Of a DNA stretch of 64,000 bases, positions 18,198 to 29,278 are shown in pieces. How positions within the stretch are numbered: the first letter of the stretch is position 1; each line of letters opens with the position of its first letter. The translations under genes and the position numbers were made by a program. Under the pieces are notes generated by a model that saw nothing but the letters and a program-made list of their open reading frames with translations, was not told where the DNA came from and did not search any database. The stretch is taken from assembly GCF_041435435.1 (NCBI RefSeq), contig NZ_CP108494.1:5552501-5616500 (forward strand), in the 5' to 3' direction. The DNA is from Streptomyces sp. NBC_01241. Lineage in GTDB: Bacteria > Actinomycetota > Actinomycetes > Streptomycetales > Streptomycetaceae.

Positions 18198-18405
18198 CAC
18201 TCTGCGGCAGGCGTTCGGGAATCCGCAAGAGGGTGCTAGGTCACACTCGTGCAACGTGCCGGACATCTGAATGTTCAACTTGGCACGGTAAGCGCGAAGT
18301 TTAAGGAATTGGTGATGATGTGACCGATTTCGCGCGGTTGATCCGTGAGATCGGTGGTCTGTACCGGCATGGGTGGGGCGCCGCACGGGCGATATTGTCG
18401 TGATC

Positions 18406-19395
18406 ATGACTTCGTTCGCGCACGACTTCCCCTTCGACCCGGCCTACGGGCGCACGCTCGACGACCTGCTGCGCATCCCCGCGCCCGCCGCCCCGGACGA
18501 CTTCGACGCCTTCTGGCGGGCCAGGTACGAAAAGGCCCGCGAGGTCGCCACGGAGCCGGAGCTCGGCGCGCTGGAGGAGGTGCGCGACGGCGTACGGATC
18601 CACGGGGTGACCTTCACCTCGGTGGGTGGTATCCGGCTCGGGGGCTGGGTGGCGCTGCCCGCCGAGGGGGCCGCGGAGTACGGCTTCGTCATCGGACACG
18701 GCTACGGCGGACGGCAGGAGCCGGGCCCCGATGTGCCGCTGCCGTTGCCCGGGGCGGCGGCGATCCTGCCGTGCGTACGGGGCATGGGGGCGCGGGGCCT
18801 GCACCCCGGCATCCCGGACGTGGCCAACGCGCACGTGCTCCACGGCATCCAGTCGCGCGGCACCTACGTCATCGGCGATTGCGTGGCGGACCTGTGGTGT
18901 GCGGCGTCGGCGCTGCACGAACTGGTACCGGAACTGGCTCCGGGGGTGGGCGCCCCACCGCTCGGGTACCTCGGGGAGAGCTTCGGCGGCGGGCTCGGCG
19001 CGCTGGCCCTGCCCTGGGACGACCGGTTCGGCGCCGCGCAGCTGACGGTGCCGACCTTCGGCAACCATCCGCTGCGGCTCACCCTGCCGTGCGCCGGGAG
19101 CGGGGAGGCGGTGCGGGGTCACCACAGGGAGCACCCGGAGGTCACGGAGGTGCTGCGGTACTTCGACGCCGCCACGGCCGCGACGCGACTGGAGCTGCCG
19201 ACGCTGGTGGCCGCGGCGCTCTTCGACCCCTCGGTGCCGCCGCCGGGGCAGTTTGCCGTGCACAACGCGCTGGCGGGTGAGCGCGAGCTCCAGGTGCTGA
19301 GCGCGGGGCACTTCGCGTACGAGGGGCTGGCGGCGCAGACGGCGGAGCTGCGGACGGCCCGACGGCGGTTCTTCGGAGCGCGGCCGGGGCGGTGA
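18406..19395 (+). CDS. Acetyl xylan esterase / cephalosporin C deacetylase family (CE7, AXE1) protein
   Basis: 329 aa. ATG 18406 gives MTSFAHDFPFDPAYGRTLDD. The CE7 N-terminal motif DDFDAFWRARYEKA is followed by VTFTSVGGIRLGGWVALP, an alpha/beta-hydrolase fold with nucleophile S192 in GESFGGG, a late Asp in AALFDPSVPP and His in SAGHFAYEG. CE7 enzymes remove acetyl groups from small oligosaccharides in the cytoplasm. No signal peptide. Divergent from the sugar importer, it would trim acetylated oligosaccharides brought in by that system. The common CE7 SQGG nucleophile elbow is SFGG here. Confidence 0.82.
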   Translation: MTSFAHDFPFDPAYGRTLDDLLRIPAPAAPDDFDAFWRARYEKAREVATEPELGALEEVRDGVRIHGVTFTSVGGIRLGGWVALPAEGAAEYGFVIGHGYGGRQEPGPDVPLPLPGAAAILPCVRGMGARGLHPGIPDVANAHVLHGIQSRGTYVIGDCVADLWCAASALHELVPELAPGVGAPPLGYLGESFGGGLGALALPWDDRFGAAQLTVPTFGNHPLRLTLPCAGSGEAVRGHHREHPEVTEVLRYFDAATAATRLELPTLVAAALFDPSVPPPGQFAVHNALAGERELQVLSAGHFAYEGLAAQTAELRTARRRFFGARPGR

Positions 19396-19444
19396 GCCGG
19401 GGCGGGGCGGCTGTGGGATTGCGGCCCTTGCCGCCCCCGGCGCC

Positions 19445-19464
19445 GCACGTCGGGCTCGACGTGC
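19445..19464. terminator. Terminator hairpin between convergent esterase and LacI genes
   Basis: GCACGTCG (19445-19452) pairs perfectly with CGACGTGC (19457-19464) around GGCT. GC-rich flanks can lengthen the stem imperfectly. It is placed to serve both converging genes. Confidence 0.5.
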
Positions 19465-19499
19465 CGGGCGGGCCTGAGCGCGCCGCCCCCGTCACCCCG

Positions 19500-20558
19500 T
19501 CAGCCGCAGCCGCAGCTCGCGCGGCGAATCACCGAGACCGGAAGCATGAGCGACACCGGCTCGCGCCCGCTGTTGCCCAGTCGCTGCACCAGCAGCTCGA
19601 CGGCCTGCGCGCCGAGCTGTCGTATGGGCTGCCGCACGGTCGTCAGCGGCGGGCGTACGAGCCGGCTCAGCGGAATCCCGTCGAACCCGGTCACGGCGAT
19701 GTCCTCGGGGACCCGGACCCCGCGCCGCTCCAGTGCGCGCAGCGCGCCCACGGCCATCTGGTCATTGGCGAACAGCATCGCCTGCGGCCGTTCCCCGTCC
19801 CGGTCGAGCAGTGCGTCCGTGACCCGGAGGCCTTCGGCCTGGGTCATCATCGTGGCCCGCATGGCCGGGGCGTCCGGCACCGGAAGCCCCGCGTCGCGGC
19901 ACGCCTCCTGGAAGCCCGCGAACCGGGCCTCGGCGTCCGGGGAGTTCGCCTCCCCGCCGACGAAGGCGAGACGGCGCAGCCCGTGGTCCTCGATCAGGTG
20001 CCGGGTGAGCGCGCGCTGCCCGTCGGCATTGGCGACGACGATGTGGTCGAGATGGTCGATGCCGCGCGGGCCCGCCAGCATGACCACCGGCAGCCGTCGC
20101 GAGATCACTTCGAGGTCGGCGGTCGGGACGGTGCCGGCCAGGACCGCGAATCCGTCCACCCGGCCTGCCACGTTCGCGACGAGACTCTCCGGACCGCCCT
20201 TGAGCGACGCGGCGATCAGCAGGGCGTAGCCGTGCTGCCGGGCCGCTCGCTCCATGCCCCGGATGATCTGGTCGGAGTAGAGCATGAAGGCGTGGTCGTC
20301 GTCCTCGTCGGTCGCGGCCGCCTCGTTCTCGGTGTCCGGGTCCGAGTAGTCGGGGAAGCAGAGGCCGAGCACACCGGTGGTGCGGCTGGCGAGTCCGCGG
20401 GCGCTGCCGCTCGGTACGTAGCCCAGTTCGCGGGCCGCCTCCAGGACCCGCTCGCGGGTCTGGGCGCGCACCGAATCGGGGGTGCGGTAGACCCGCGAGA
20501 CCGTGGCAATGGAGACGCCCGACCGCTCGGCGACGTCATACACCGTTGGGGCACTCAC
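19500..20558 (-). CDS. LacI-family transcriptional regulator of the sugar locus
   Basis: 352 aa from GTG 20558 (VSAPTVYDVAERSGVS). The longer ATG 20633 start is rejected because it would lie inside the operator-like palindrome. The N-terminal HTH with hinge reads TVYDVAERSGVSIATVSRVY followed by RTPDSV and RELGYVPSGSARGLASR; the core is a periplasmic-binding-like sensor with an acidic insertion (about 80-92, ENEAAATDEDDDH). It ends in the odd motif SCGCG. It probably represses itself and the importer/GH1 operon until a beta-linked oligosaccharide binds. The position of HTH and operator is consistent with CebR/BglR biology. Confidence 0.9.
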   Translation of the reverse strand: MSAPTVYDVAERSGVSIATVSRVYRTPDSVRAQTRERVLEAARELGYVPSGSARGLASRTTGVLGLCFPDYSDPDTENEAAATDEDDDHAFMLYSDQIIRGMERAARQHGYALLIAASLKGGPESLVANVAGRVDGFAVLAGTVPTADLEVISRRLPVVMLAGPRGIDHLDHIVVANADGQRALTRHLIEDHGLRRLAFVGGEANSPDAEARFAGFQEACRDAGLPVPDAPAMRATMMTQAEGLRVTDALLDRDGERPQAMLFANDQMAVGALRALERRGVRVPEDIAVTGFDGIPLSRLVRPPLTTVRQPIRQLGAQAVELLVQRLGNSGREPVSLMLPVSVIRRASCGCG

Positions 20559-20622
20559 TCGACCGACCGTCCGCTTCTTCTTCCGTACCCAAGCACCTGC
20601 TGTTGCACGTACCACCCTCTTT

Positions 20623-20636
20623 TGAAAGCGCATTCA
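20623..20636. promoter_or_regulatory. Candidate autoregulatory LacI operator
   Basis: TGAAAGCGCATTCA is a 14-bp near-palindrome (only the central A/A pair mismatched) matching the TGnAAGCGCATnCA box before the sugar importer at 18183. It is about 65 bp upstream of the chosen regulator start. Confidence 0.65.
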
Positions 20637-21142
20637 CCCTAGATCGCGGGCCGCGTGACGAGCAAGGCCGTCGCGGTTCCTGGCTGGAAAACAGACAGGC
20701 AACCTTGCCTGGAAAACTTCAGTCCCGGGAGGAATCGCGTCCTTGCCGGGCGGCGCGGAGCGCCGCAGCGTCGTGCCTGCGGGCGCGGAGTGGCCGCATA
20801 GCCACCGGTGGAGTCGGGCAAGGCGATGAGCACCGGAGGCGAATGTGCGTTCTCACCGTGGCCACCAGTGACGGCGCCAAGTGCTCCGGGCGCCGGATCA
20901 GCCGTAAGCGGGCCAAGGGCCGGGCCTCGTTGGGGAGGGCGCGGGCCCTTCCGGTCTCCCGGGGTCCGCTCCGCCGCACGGGTGAGGTTGCGGAGGTGTT
21001 GCGCCGTGTCTGCGCCGCCTCTCGCGCGGGGGCGCCTTCAGTGGAGGGACGGAATCAGTGTGATCAGCTGCAAATGCCACTAAAAAGCACATGCGGTCCA
21101 TCCCGGTGCGGGTGGATCGGGCCGGCCTCGGAGGTATCAGCC
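20637..21142. other. Intergenic region without convincing gene
   Basis: About 500 bp between divergent genes. CTGGAAAAC occurs twice, 28 bp apart (20682 and 20710). All long frames have poor codon bias. No RNA gene recognised. Promoters for the LacI gene and the downstream lipoprotein must lie here. Confidence 0.5.
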
Positions 21143-23581
21143 ATGTCCCACGTCGGCGTCCCGCGGGGGACGGCACGAAAGCGCCGCTCGCTCGCGCTCC
21201 TCACGACGGGCGTGCTGACGCTCCCCGTGCTGGCCGGCTGCACCTCCGACGACAGCGGCACCACCGCCGCCGCGGCACCCCAGGACATCGCGGTCGCGGC
21301 CCGGAACCTGGTCGCGGCGGGCGGTACGGCCACCTGGGCGATCGATGCCGTGCCCACCACTCTCAACGCCTTCCAGGCCGACGCCGACGGCGCCACCACC
21401 CGCATCACCGGCGCCCTGCTGCCGACGCTCTTCCCGCTGGACGCCCAGGGCAGGCCGCAGCTCGACGCCGACTATCTGAAGTCCGCGAAGGTGGTCGAGC
21501 GCGAGCCCAGGCAGGTGGTGCTCTACCGGCTCAACCAGCGGGCGGTGTGGAGCGACGGCCGGGCGATCGAGGCGGCGGACTTCGTCGCCCAGTGGCGGGC
21601 GCTGAACGGCAAGGACACGGCGTACTGGACCGCCCGCAACGCCGGCTACGACCGGATCGAGAAGATCGAGCGCGGTGCCGACGAGCAGGAGGTGCGGGTC
21701 ACCTTCGCCAAGCCGTACGCGGACTGGCGCTCGCTCTTCTCGCCGCTCTACCCGAAGGAGGTGACCGGCACCCCGGGCGCCTTCAACGACGGGGCGCGGA
21801 CCACGCTCAAGGCCACCGCGGGACCGTTCAGGCTGCGCGGCGTGGACCCGAAGGCCGGCGAGGTCACCCTGGAGCGCAATCCACGCTGGTGGGGGAGACC
21901 GGCCAAGCTCGACACGCTGGTCTTCCGGGCCGTCAAGCTGCAGGACCGCACCCAGGCGCTGACCGAGGGGAAGATCGACGTCGCGGACATCGACGCCGCG
22001 GCGGCGCAGCGCATCGTGCAGGCGGGCCGGGACAAGGGCGGGAACGGGCAGCCGCTCGCCCAGGGCCCCGACTCCGGGACCGGCCCGGCCGCCGCCCTGC
22101 GCTCCTGGGCCGAGGCGCACGGCTCGGACGAGACGGCGGCGGCGGCCGCGCAGGCGGCCAGGGAGAAGAACCGGGCAGCCGCCCAGGCGTACGCGGCCGA
22201 GCAGGGCAAGCTCCGCGCGTTCGTGGTCCGCAAGTCGCTGGGGCCCGCCTACACCCAGCTCGCGCTGAACGGCGAGTCCGGGCCGCTCGCCGACGACCGG
22301 GTACGCCGGGCGGTCGCCCGGGCCCTGAACCGCCAGGAGCTGGTCGACACCGTACTCAAACCCCTCGGCCTGCCCGCCGCACCGCTCGGCAGCCACGTGG
22401 CCCTGGCCGGTCAGCCCGCATACAAGGACAACAGCGGCGCACTCGGCGGGCACGACACCGACGAGGCGCGGGCGCTGCTGGCCGACGCCGGCTGGACGCG
22501 GGAGGGCGCGGTCAAGAAGCCGGACGGAACCAAGGCGGGCAGCGAAGCCGGGAAGAAGGGCGCGAAGGACAAGGACGCCGCCGGGAAGGACGACAAGGCG
22601 GCCACACCCGGGAAGCAGGGCAAGCCCGACGCCGACAAGCCGGTCACCGGCACTGGCACCGGCACCGACAAGCCGGTCACCGGCACCGGCACTGGCACCG
22701 GCACCGGCACCGACACCGACAACGGGAGCAAGCCCGACGACAACAAGCCCGGTGGCAACGGGCCCGACGACAACAAGCCCGGTGACCGCAACGGATCACG
22801 CAACGCCCCCCAGGTCCTCGCCCCCGCCTCCGCAGCCGCGGTCCACAGCGCCGCCCTGCTGCGCCAGGCCGGCCGCCTGGCCGGGACCGGCACCGCCGAG
22901 GAAGCCGCCGCCAAGGTCGCCGGCCAGGACAAGCAGCCGGACGGCGCCACCGGTGCGTACGCCCCCGTGGGCACCGCGGCCCCCGCCCAGGCCCCCGACG
23001 CGCGCCGCGGTCCGCTCGGCAAGGACGGCAAGACGCTGACCCTGCGCTTCGTCCTGCCGTCCGGTCCCGGCTCCGAGCCGCTGCGCGCCGTCGGGGACAG
23101 GATCTCGGCGATGCTCGATTCGATCGGCATCGGCACGTCGATCACCAAGGTCGCCGACGACAGCTACTTCAAGGACCACATCGCCTCCGGCGACTACGAC
23201 CTGGCCCTGTACTCCTGGCCCGCCACCGCCTACCCGGCGACCGACGACCGCCCGATCTTCGCCAAGCCCGTGCCCGCCACCGACGGCTCGCTGACGGTCG
23301 AGCAGAACTACACCCGCGTCGGTACGGACCACATCGACCAGCTCTTCGACCAGGCGGCCGCGGAGCTCGACGAGGGGGCCGCCCGGGATCTGATGAAGCA
23401 GGCGGACGCCCGGATCTGGGCCGCCGCCGGATCGATTCCGCTTTACCAGCGCCCGCAGCTTGTGGCGACGAACAGAAAGCTGGCGAACGTCGGCGCCTTC
23501 GGCTTCGGGTCTCCCCACTACCAGGACATCGGCTTCAAGAAGCCGCAGTCCGCCGGAGCCCCGGCAGGCAAGAAGAAGTAG
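21143..23581 (+). CDS. Family 5 (peptide-type) ABC substrate-binding lipoprotein with a low-complexity insertion
   Basis: 812 aa. ATG 21143 has GGAGG 8 bases upstream. The signal ends in lipobox LAGC (residues about 29-32). SBP_bac_5 fold: WAIDAVPTTLNAFQADADG, LLPTLFPLDAQGRPQLDADY, GPFRLRGVDPKAGEV, DDRVRRAVARALNRQELVDT. It is about 250 residues longer than usual because residues about 457-556 are Lys/Asp/Gly-rich with a (GT)n tract, after which the fold resumes (GKDGKTLTLRFVLPSG, YDLALYSWPATAYP). No permease or ATPase gene is adjacent, so it either feeds a distant transporter (for example the opp operons 3-10 kb downstream) or acts as an orphan sensor. Confidence 0.85.
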   Translation: MSHVGVPRGTARKRRSLALLTTGVLTLPVLAGCTSDDSGTTAAAAPQDIAVAARNLVAAGGTATWAIDAVPTTLNAFQADADGATTRITGALLPTLFPLDAQGRPQLDADYLKSAKVVEREPRQVVLYRLNQRAVWSDGRAIEAADFVAQWRALNGKDTAYWTARNAGYDRIEKIERGADEQEVRVTFAKPYADWRSLFSPLYPKEVTGTPGAFNDGARTTLKATAGPFRLRGVDPKAGEVTLERNPRWWGRPAKLDTLVFRAVKLQDRTQALTEGKIDVADIDAAAAQRIVQAGRDKGGNGQPLAQGPDSGTGPAAALRSWAEAHGSDETAAAAAQAAREKNRAAAQAYAAEQGKLRAFVVRKSLGPAYTQLALNGESGPLADDRVRRAVARALNRQELVDTVLKPLGLPAAPLGSHVALAGQPAYKDNSGALGGHDTDEARALLADAGWTREGAVKKPDGTKAGSEAGKKGAKDKDAAGKDDKAATPGKQGKPDADKPVTGTGTGTDKPVTGTGTGTGTGTDTDNGSKPDDNKPGGNGPDDNKPGDRNGSRNAPQVLAPASAAAVHSAALLRQAGRLAGTGTAEEAAAKVAGQDKQPDGATGAYAPVGTAAPAQAPDARRGPLGKDGKTLTLRFVLPSGPGSEPLRAVGDRISAMLDSIGIGTSITKVADDSYFKDHIASGDYDLALYSWPATAYPATDDRPIFAKPVPATDGSLTVEQNYTRVGTDHIDQLFDQAAAELDEGAARDLMKQADARIWAAAGSIPLYQRPQLVATNRKLANVGAFGFGSPHYQDIGFKKPQSAGAPAGKKK

Positions 23582-23625
23582 CAGGTCAGACCGGAACCGG
23601 AAGCTCAGAACTGGCTCAAGCCCCT

Positions 23626-23650
23626 TGCCCGCCGGACTCCTCGGCGGGCA
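23626..23650 (+). terminator. Terminator hairpin after the orphan binding protein
   Basis: TGCCCGCCG (23626-23634) pairs perfectly with CGGCGGGCA (23642-23650), 7-base loop, 45 bp after the stop. The following 370 bp before typA has no gene; it contains short CCCCACGGATCC repeats near 23715-23745. Confidence 0.55.
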
Positions 23651-24020
23651 GGGTCGGGTACCAGCCGGACCCGAGCCGAATGCCTCGCCCACATGCCCCC
23701 ACGGGATCTTGCGGAGCCCCACGGATCCCCCCACGGATCCCTCCGCATCCCCCATTTTTCCGCCCTCGGCATCCCCTTTTCACACCCTGCGCACCCACCC
23801 GGCGCAGTCCGGATACCGAGGCGGGCGACGAGGTAAGGACGGCCGAATTCCGGTTGAAGAGTGGCTGAAGAGCGGTCTCGCGGATCGGGCCGGGAAGCCC
23901 CGGACGCGCCAGCCCCGTACCATGGGGGTAGCCGTGGCGCGTCCGCCCGGCGGGCGTACGAGGACCCGAGAGCGACTGAGACGCCTGATCCCACGATCCG
24001 AGAGAAGCGCAAGCCACCCA

Positions 24021-25892
<1,872 letters not shown>

Positions 25893-25918
25893 CCCGCGCA
25901 CCCGCACCCGGTCACTTG

Positions 25919-25959
25919 AGGCCCGGCCTCCCGCACGCACTGTGCGGGAGGCCGGGCCT
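25919..25959 (+). terminator. Strong terminator after typA
   Basis: Perfect 18-bp stem AGGCCCGGCCTCCCGCAC (25919-25936) with 25942-25959, loop GCACT, 27 bp after the typA stop. No T tail, as usual in Streptomyces. Confidence 0.8.
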
Positions 25960-26267
25960 CTGCGGTGAGGCAGGAGCGTCACCGCAGACGAATGCGCTCA
26001 CGAAGACGGTCCTGTACCGGTTCTACGCGGGTAGGCTCCAGTGCGTCGGGGTACTGGCGGGGATACCCGTGCGACCGGGGCACCGAGCGGATCGAGCAGG
26101 CGCACAGGCACGGTGATGTGAGCGCGCCGCCCCTCGGATGCGCAACCCGTATTCCTGAGCCGAGCGTCCGGATATCGGGCGTCGCTCTCCGGAACATGTG
26201 TTAACGGTCCGTTTCGGGGGTGTCTGTCTGGGATCGCTTTGTCCGCATTTCGGGTCTACGCGTGCGA

Positions 26268-26296
26268 TTGATGTTGTCAAACCGAGACCCTTTAAC
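26268..26296 (+). promoter_or_regulatory. Candidate promoter of the first oligopeptide operon
   Basis: TTGATG (26268-26273), 17-bp spacer, TTTAAC (26291-26296); four of six matches to each sigma-70 hexamer. The surrounding 26260-26330 is the most AT-rich stretch between typA and the lipoprotein gene and includes CTGT-N5-ACAG. No gene is seen in 25960-26479. Confidence 0.35.
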
Positions 26297-26479
26297 TGTG
26301 GTTTACAGCCCGGCTGTCCTTAATAGTTGGCTCGATGAGCTCGGGTCAATGGGTCACGCACTGTGGGGAGTGCCGACTCACGAGCACACTCGGGGTACTT
26401 GGGTGTCATTGCCGTCAGGGGTGTCGGCGAACGGCCAAGGCCCTTCTTGTAGATCAGTGGACTCATGAGGAGGAAACCC

Positions 26480-28135
26480 ATGCGTGGTGCCAAGAGCGCC
26501 AAGTGGGTCGCGGGGGCGGCAATCATTGCGCTGGCCGCGACGGCCTGTGGTGGTAACGACGACAACGCCGACAAGGGGAAGGACGGCGGCTCCGGCAAGG
26601 CCGGCGGTACGTTCCGTCTGGGCATCACCGAGCCGGTGGCGATCGACCCGTACAACGCCCAGGAGTCCGAGGGCATCCTGGTCACGGACAACCTCTTCTC
26701 GGGTCTGTACGAGCCCACGGCCGACGGTCAGGTCGTCCCGGTGCTCGCCGAGTCGAAGCAGGTCAGCGACGACGGCAAGACCTGGACCTTCAAGATCAAG
26801 GCCGGCACCAAGTTCAGCAACGGCGAAGTGGTGGACGCCGAGTCCTTCATCCGCGGCTGGAACCGTGTCGCGCAGAAGAAGGCCGCTTCCGACGTCGCCT
26901 ACCACATGGCCGGCATCGCGGGCTTCGCGGACGTGCAGAGCGGCAAGGCGGACAAGATGTCCGGCCTGAGCGCTCCGGACGAGAACACGCTTGAGGTCAA
27001 GCTCTCCGAGCCGGACTTCGAGTTCGACACCAAGACGACCCACACCGTGTTCAGCCCGGTGCCGAAGGTCGCCGGTGACGCCAAGAACGCGGCCTACAAC
27101 ACGGCTCCCATCGGTAACGGCCCCTTCAAGATGGAGGGCAAGTGGGAGCACAACAAGAAGATCACGCTCGTCCGTAACGACGACTACGGTCTGACGAAGA
27201 CGAAGCTCGACAAGGTCGAGATCTCGATCCTCAACTCCCAGAACGGCACCACCCTGGAGTACCAGGGCTTCCAGTCGGGTCAGTTCGACTGGGCGCGTAT
27301 GCCCACCCCGCAGCTCGCTCCGGCCAAGGCCAAGTACGAGCCGCTGGGTGAGTGGATCGCCGAGGACACGAACGGCATGAACTACCTCCTGCCGATCACC
27401 GACAACGGTCCGCTGAAGTCGGCGAAGGCCCGCGAGGCAGTGTCGTACGCGATCGACCGGGACGCCATCATCAAGGGCGTCTTCCAGAACATGATGACGA
27501 AGTCGGCGACGATCCTGCCGCCGGTCTTCAAGGACGTCTACACCAAGGACCTCTGCACCTCCTGCGTCAAGCAGGACAAGGTGAAGGCCAAGACCCTGGC
27601 GAAGGAGGCCGGTCTCAAGCCCGGTACCACCATCGACATCGGCTACAACACCGGTGCGGGCCACGAGGAGTGGGTCCAGGCTGTCGCCCAGCAGCTGGAG
27701 GACGTCCTCGGTGTCAAGGTGAAGGCGACGGGCAAGCCCTTCGCCGAGCTCCTCGCCGACCAGCAGAAGCCGAAGGCCACGGGCGCCTACCGCTTCGCGT
27801 GGGGCGCGGACTACCCGACGCCGGACAACTTCCTGTTCCCGCTGCTGTCCACCGCGTCCATCAACAAGGACGCGTCGGGCAAGGTCACCGGTGACAACCG
27901 TGGCCGTTACAGCAACAAGAAGTTCGACGAGCTGCTCGCCAAGGCCCGCGGCAGCAAGGACGCCGCTGCGCGCAACGAGATCTACAAGGAGGCCGAGAAG
28001 GTCGCCATGGACGACGTGGCGCTCATCCCGCTCTGGAACCGTACGCAGCTGCGTCTCGTCAACACCAAGAAGTTCGCGGACGTCAAGATGGACTTCCATG
28101 AGAACCCGAACCTCGCCGAGCTCAGCCTGAAGTAG
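26480..28135 (+). CDS. Oligopeptide-binding lipoprotein of ABC operon 1 (OppA/BldKB type)
   Basis: 551 aa. ATG 26480 follows GAGGAGGAAA. The lipoprotein signal MRGAKSAKWVAGAAIIALAA ends in TAC with the lipid cysteine at 23. Family 5 binding protein: TFRLGITEPVAIDPYNAQES, LAESKQVSDDGKTWTFKIK, TAPIGNGPFKMEGKWEHN, REAVSYAIDRDAII. It binds extracellular peptides for the two permeases downstream. First gene of a five-gene operon; a hairpin after the stop probably lowers expression of the transporter genes relative to this one. Similarity to BldK, which imports a developmental signal in S. coelicolor, is inferred from context. Confidence 0.92.
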   Translation: MRGAKSAKWVAGAAIIALAATACGGNDDNADKGKDGGSGKAGGTFRLGITEPVAIDPYNAQESEGILVTDNLFSGLYEPTADGQVVPVLAESKQVSDDGKTWTFKIKAGTKFSNGEVVDAESFIRGWNRVAQKKAASDVAYHMAGIAGFADVQSGKADKMSGLSAPDENTLEVKLSEPDFEFDTKTTHTVFSPVPKVAGDAKNAAYNTAPIGNGPFKMEGKWEHNKKITLVRNDDYGLTKTKLDKVEISILNSQNGTTLEYQGFQSGQFDWARMPTPQLAPAKAKYEPLGEWIAEDTNGMNYLLPITDNGPLKSAKAREAVSYAIDRDAIIKGVFQNMMTKSATILPPVFKDVYTKDLCTSCVKQDKVKAKTLAKEAGLKPGTTIDIGYNTGAGHEEWVQAVAQQLEDVLGVKVKATGKPFAELLADQQKPKATGAYRFAWGADYPTPDNFLFPLLSTASINKDASGKVTGDNRGRYSNKKFDELLAKARGSKDAAARNEIYKEAEKVAMDDVALIPLWNRTQLRLVNTKKFADVKMDFHENPNLAELSLK

Positions 28136-28167
28136 CCGGTCGCCGCGCGAGAGCGGCACCGAATTGG

Positions 28168-28205
28168 GGGCCGTGGTGCTGAGCATGCGCTCAACGCCAC
28201 GGCCC
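28168..28205 (+). terminator. Intercistronic hairpin between binding protein and permease (operon 1)
   Basis: GGGCCGTGG (28168-28176) pairs with CCACGGCCC (28197-28205); the loop holds TGAGC/GCTCA arms, so a second helix stacks inside. Likely a partial terminator or 3' stabiliser giving more binding protein than permease. Confidence 0.6.
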
Positions 28206-28318
28206 TTCATGGCCGTCGGGAGCGGTGCGATCCACCGCCCCGCCCCCCAAACCCCACCCCCCCGCATCCGGGGCGAGGGCACTGCTCTGATAGGCGCAGT
28301 GAGGTAGAGAGGTAAGTC

Positions 28319-29245
28319 ATGGGAAGGTATGTGGTCCGTCGGCTCGGCCAGTTGGTCGTGGTCGTCCTGGGCGCGACCCTGGTGTTGTTCGCCTGTCTGT
28401 TCGTGTTTCCGGGCGATCCGGTCGGACAGATCGCGGGCAGCGACAAGGCACGTGACCCGGCTGTCATCGAGCAGCTCCACAAGCAGTACGGCCTGGACAA
28501 GCCGTTGGTCGTTCAGTACGGCACCTACGTCGGCAAACTCGCCACCGGTGACCTGGGTCAGGACTACACCCAGGGACGTCCGGTCACCGAGATCCTGGCG
28601 CCGAAGCTGGCCAACACCGCGAAGCTGGCCGTCGTCGCGATCGTCTTCGACGTGTTCATCGGTATCGCGGCCGGTGTGATCGCCGCGATGCGCAGATATT
28701 CCGTCTGGGACATGACGGTCACCTTCACCACCACCCTGGCTATCGGCGTACCCTCCATCGTGCTCGGCATGATCATGCAGTGGGTCTTCGTGATCCAGCT
28801 GGGATGGTTCCCGCTCATCTCCGACGGCACCGTCAGATCACTGATCCTGCCCGCGTTCACGCTGGCGATCATCGACGCCGCTCTGGTGGCGCAGATCGCC
28901 CGGAGCACCATGCTCGAAGTGATGGGTGCCGACTACGTCAAGACCGCGGTGGCCAAGGGGCTTCCCCGCGTCACGGTCCTTTTCCGGCACATCATGCGCA
29001 ACTCCGTGATCCCGGTGGTCACCTACGTGGGTATCTCGTTCGGAACGCTGCTCGGCGGCGCGATGATCACCGAGACGATCTTCAACTGGGACGGCATCGG
29101 GCTGGCGCTGGTCAACGCGATCCAGCAGAACAACAACCCCATCATCGTGGGGGTCGTGACGATCAGTGTGGCGGTCTTCGTCGTACTGAACCTGATCGTC
29201 GATCTGCTCTACGCCGCCCTTGACCCGCGTATCCGCCTCGCCTGA
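28319..29245 (+). CDS. Oligopeptide ABC permease, DppB/OppB type (operon 1)
   Basis: 308 aa. Starts MGRYVVRRLGQLVVVVLGAT, the universal DppB beginning. Six predicted helices with the periplasmic loop carrying FPGDPVGQIAG. The cytoplasmic coupling loop follows DYVKTAVAKGLPRVTVLFRH, and the protein ends DLLYAALDPRIRLA. Forms half of the membrane channel with the next gene. AGAGGTAAGTC provides the ribosome site. Confidence 0.94.
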   Translation: MGRYVVRRLGQLVVVVLGATLVLFACLFVFPGDPVGQIAGSDKARDPAVIEQLHKQYGLDKPLVVQYGTYVGKLATGDLGQDYTQGRPVTEILAPKLANTAKLAVVAIVFDVFIGIAAGVIAAMRRYSVWDMTVTFTTTLAIGVPSIVLGMIMQWVFVIQLGWFPLISDGTVRSLILPAFTLAIIDAALVAQIARSTMLEVMGADYVKTAVAKGLPRVTVLFRHIMRNSVIPVVTYVGISFGTLLGGAMITETIFNWDGIGLALVNAIQQNNNPIIVGVVTISVAVFVVLNLIVDLLYAALDPRIRLA

Positions 29246-29278
29246 TCCGGCCGAGTCGTCCGAAATAGGAGTTACACC

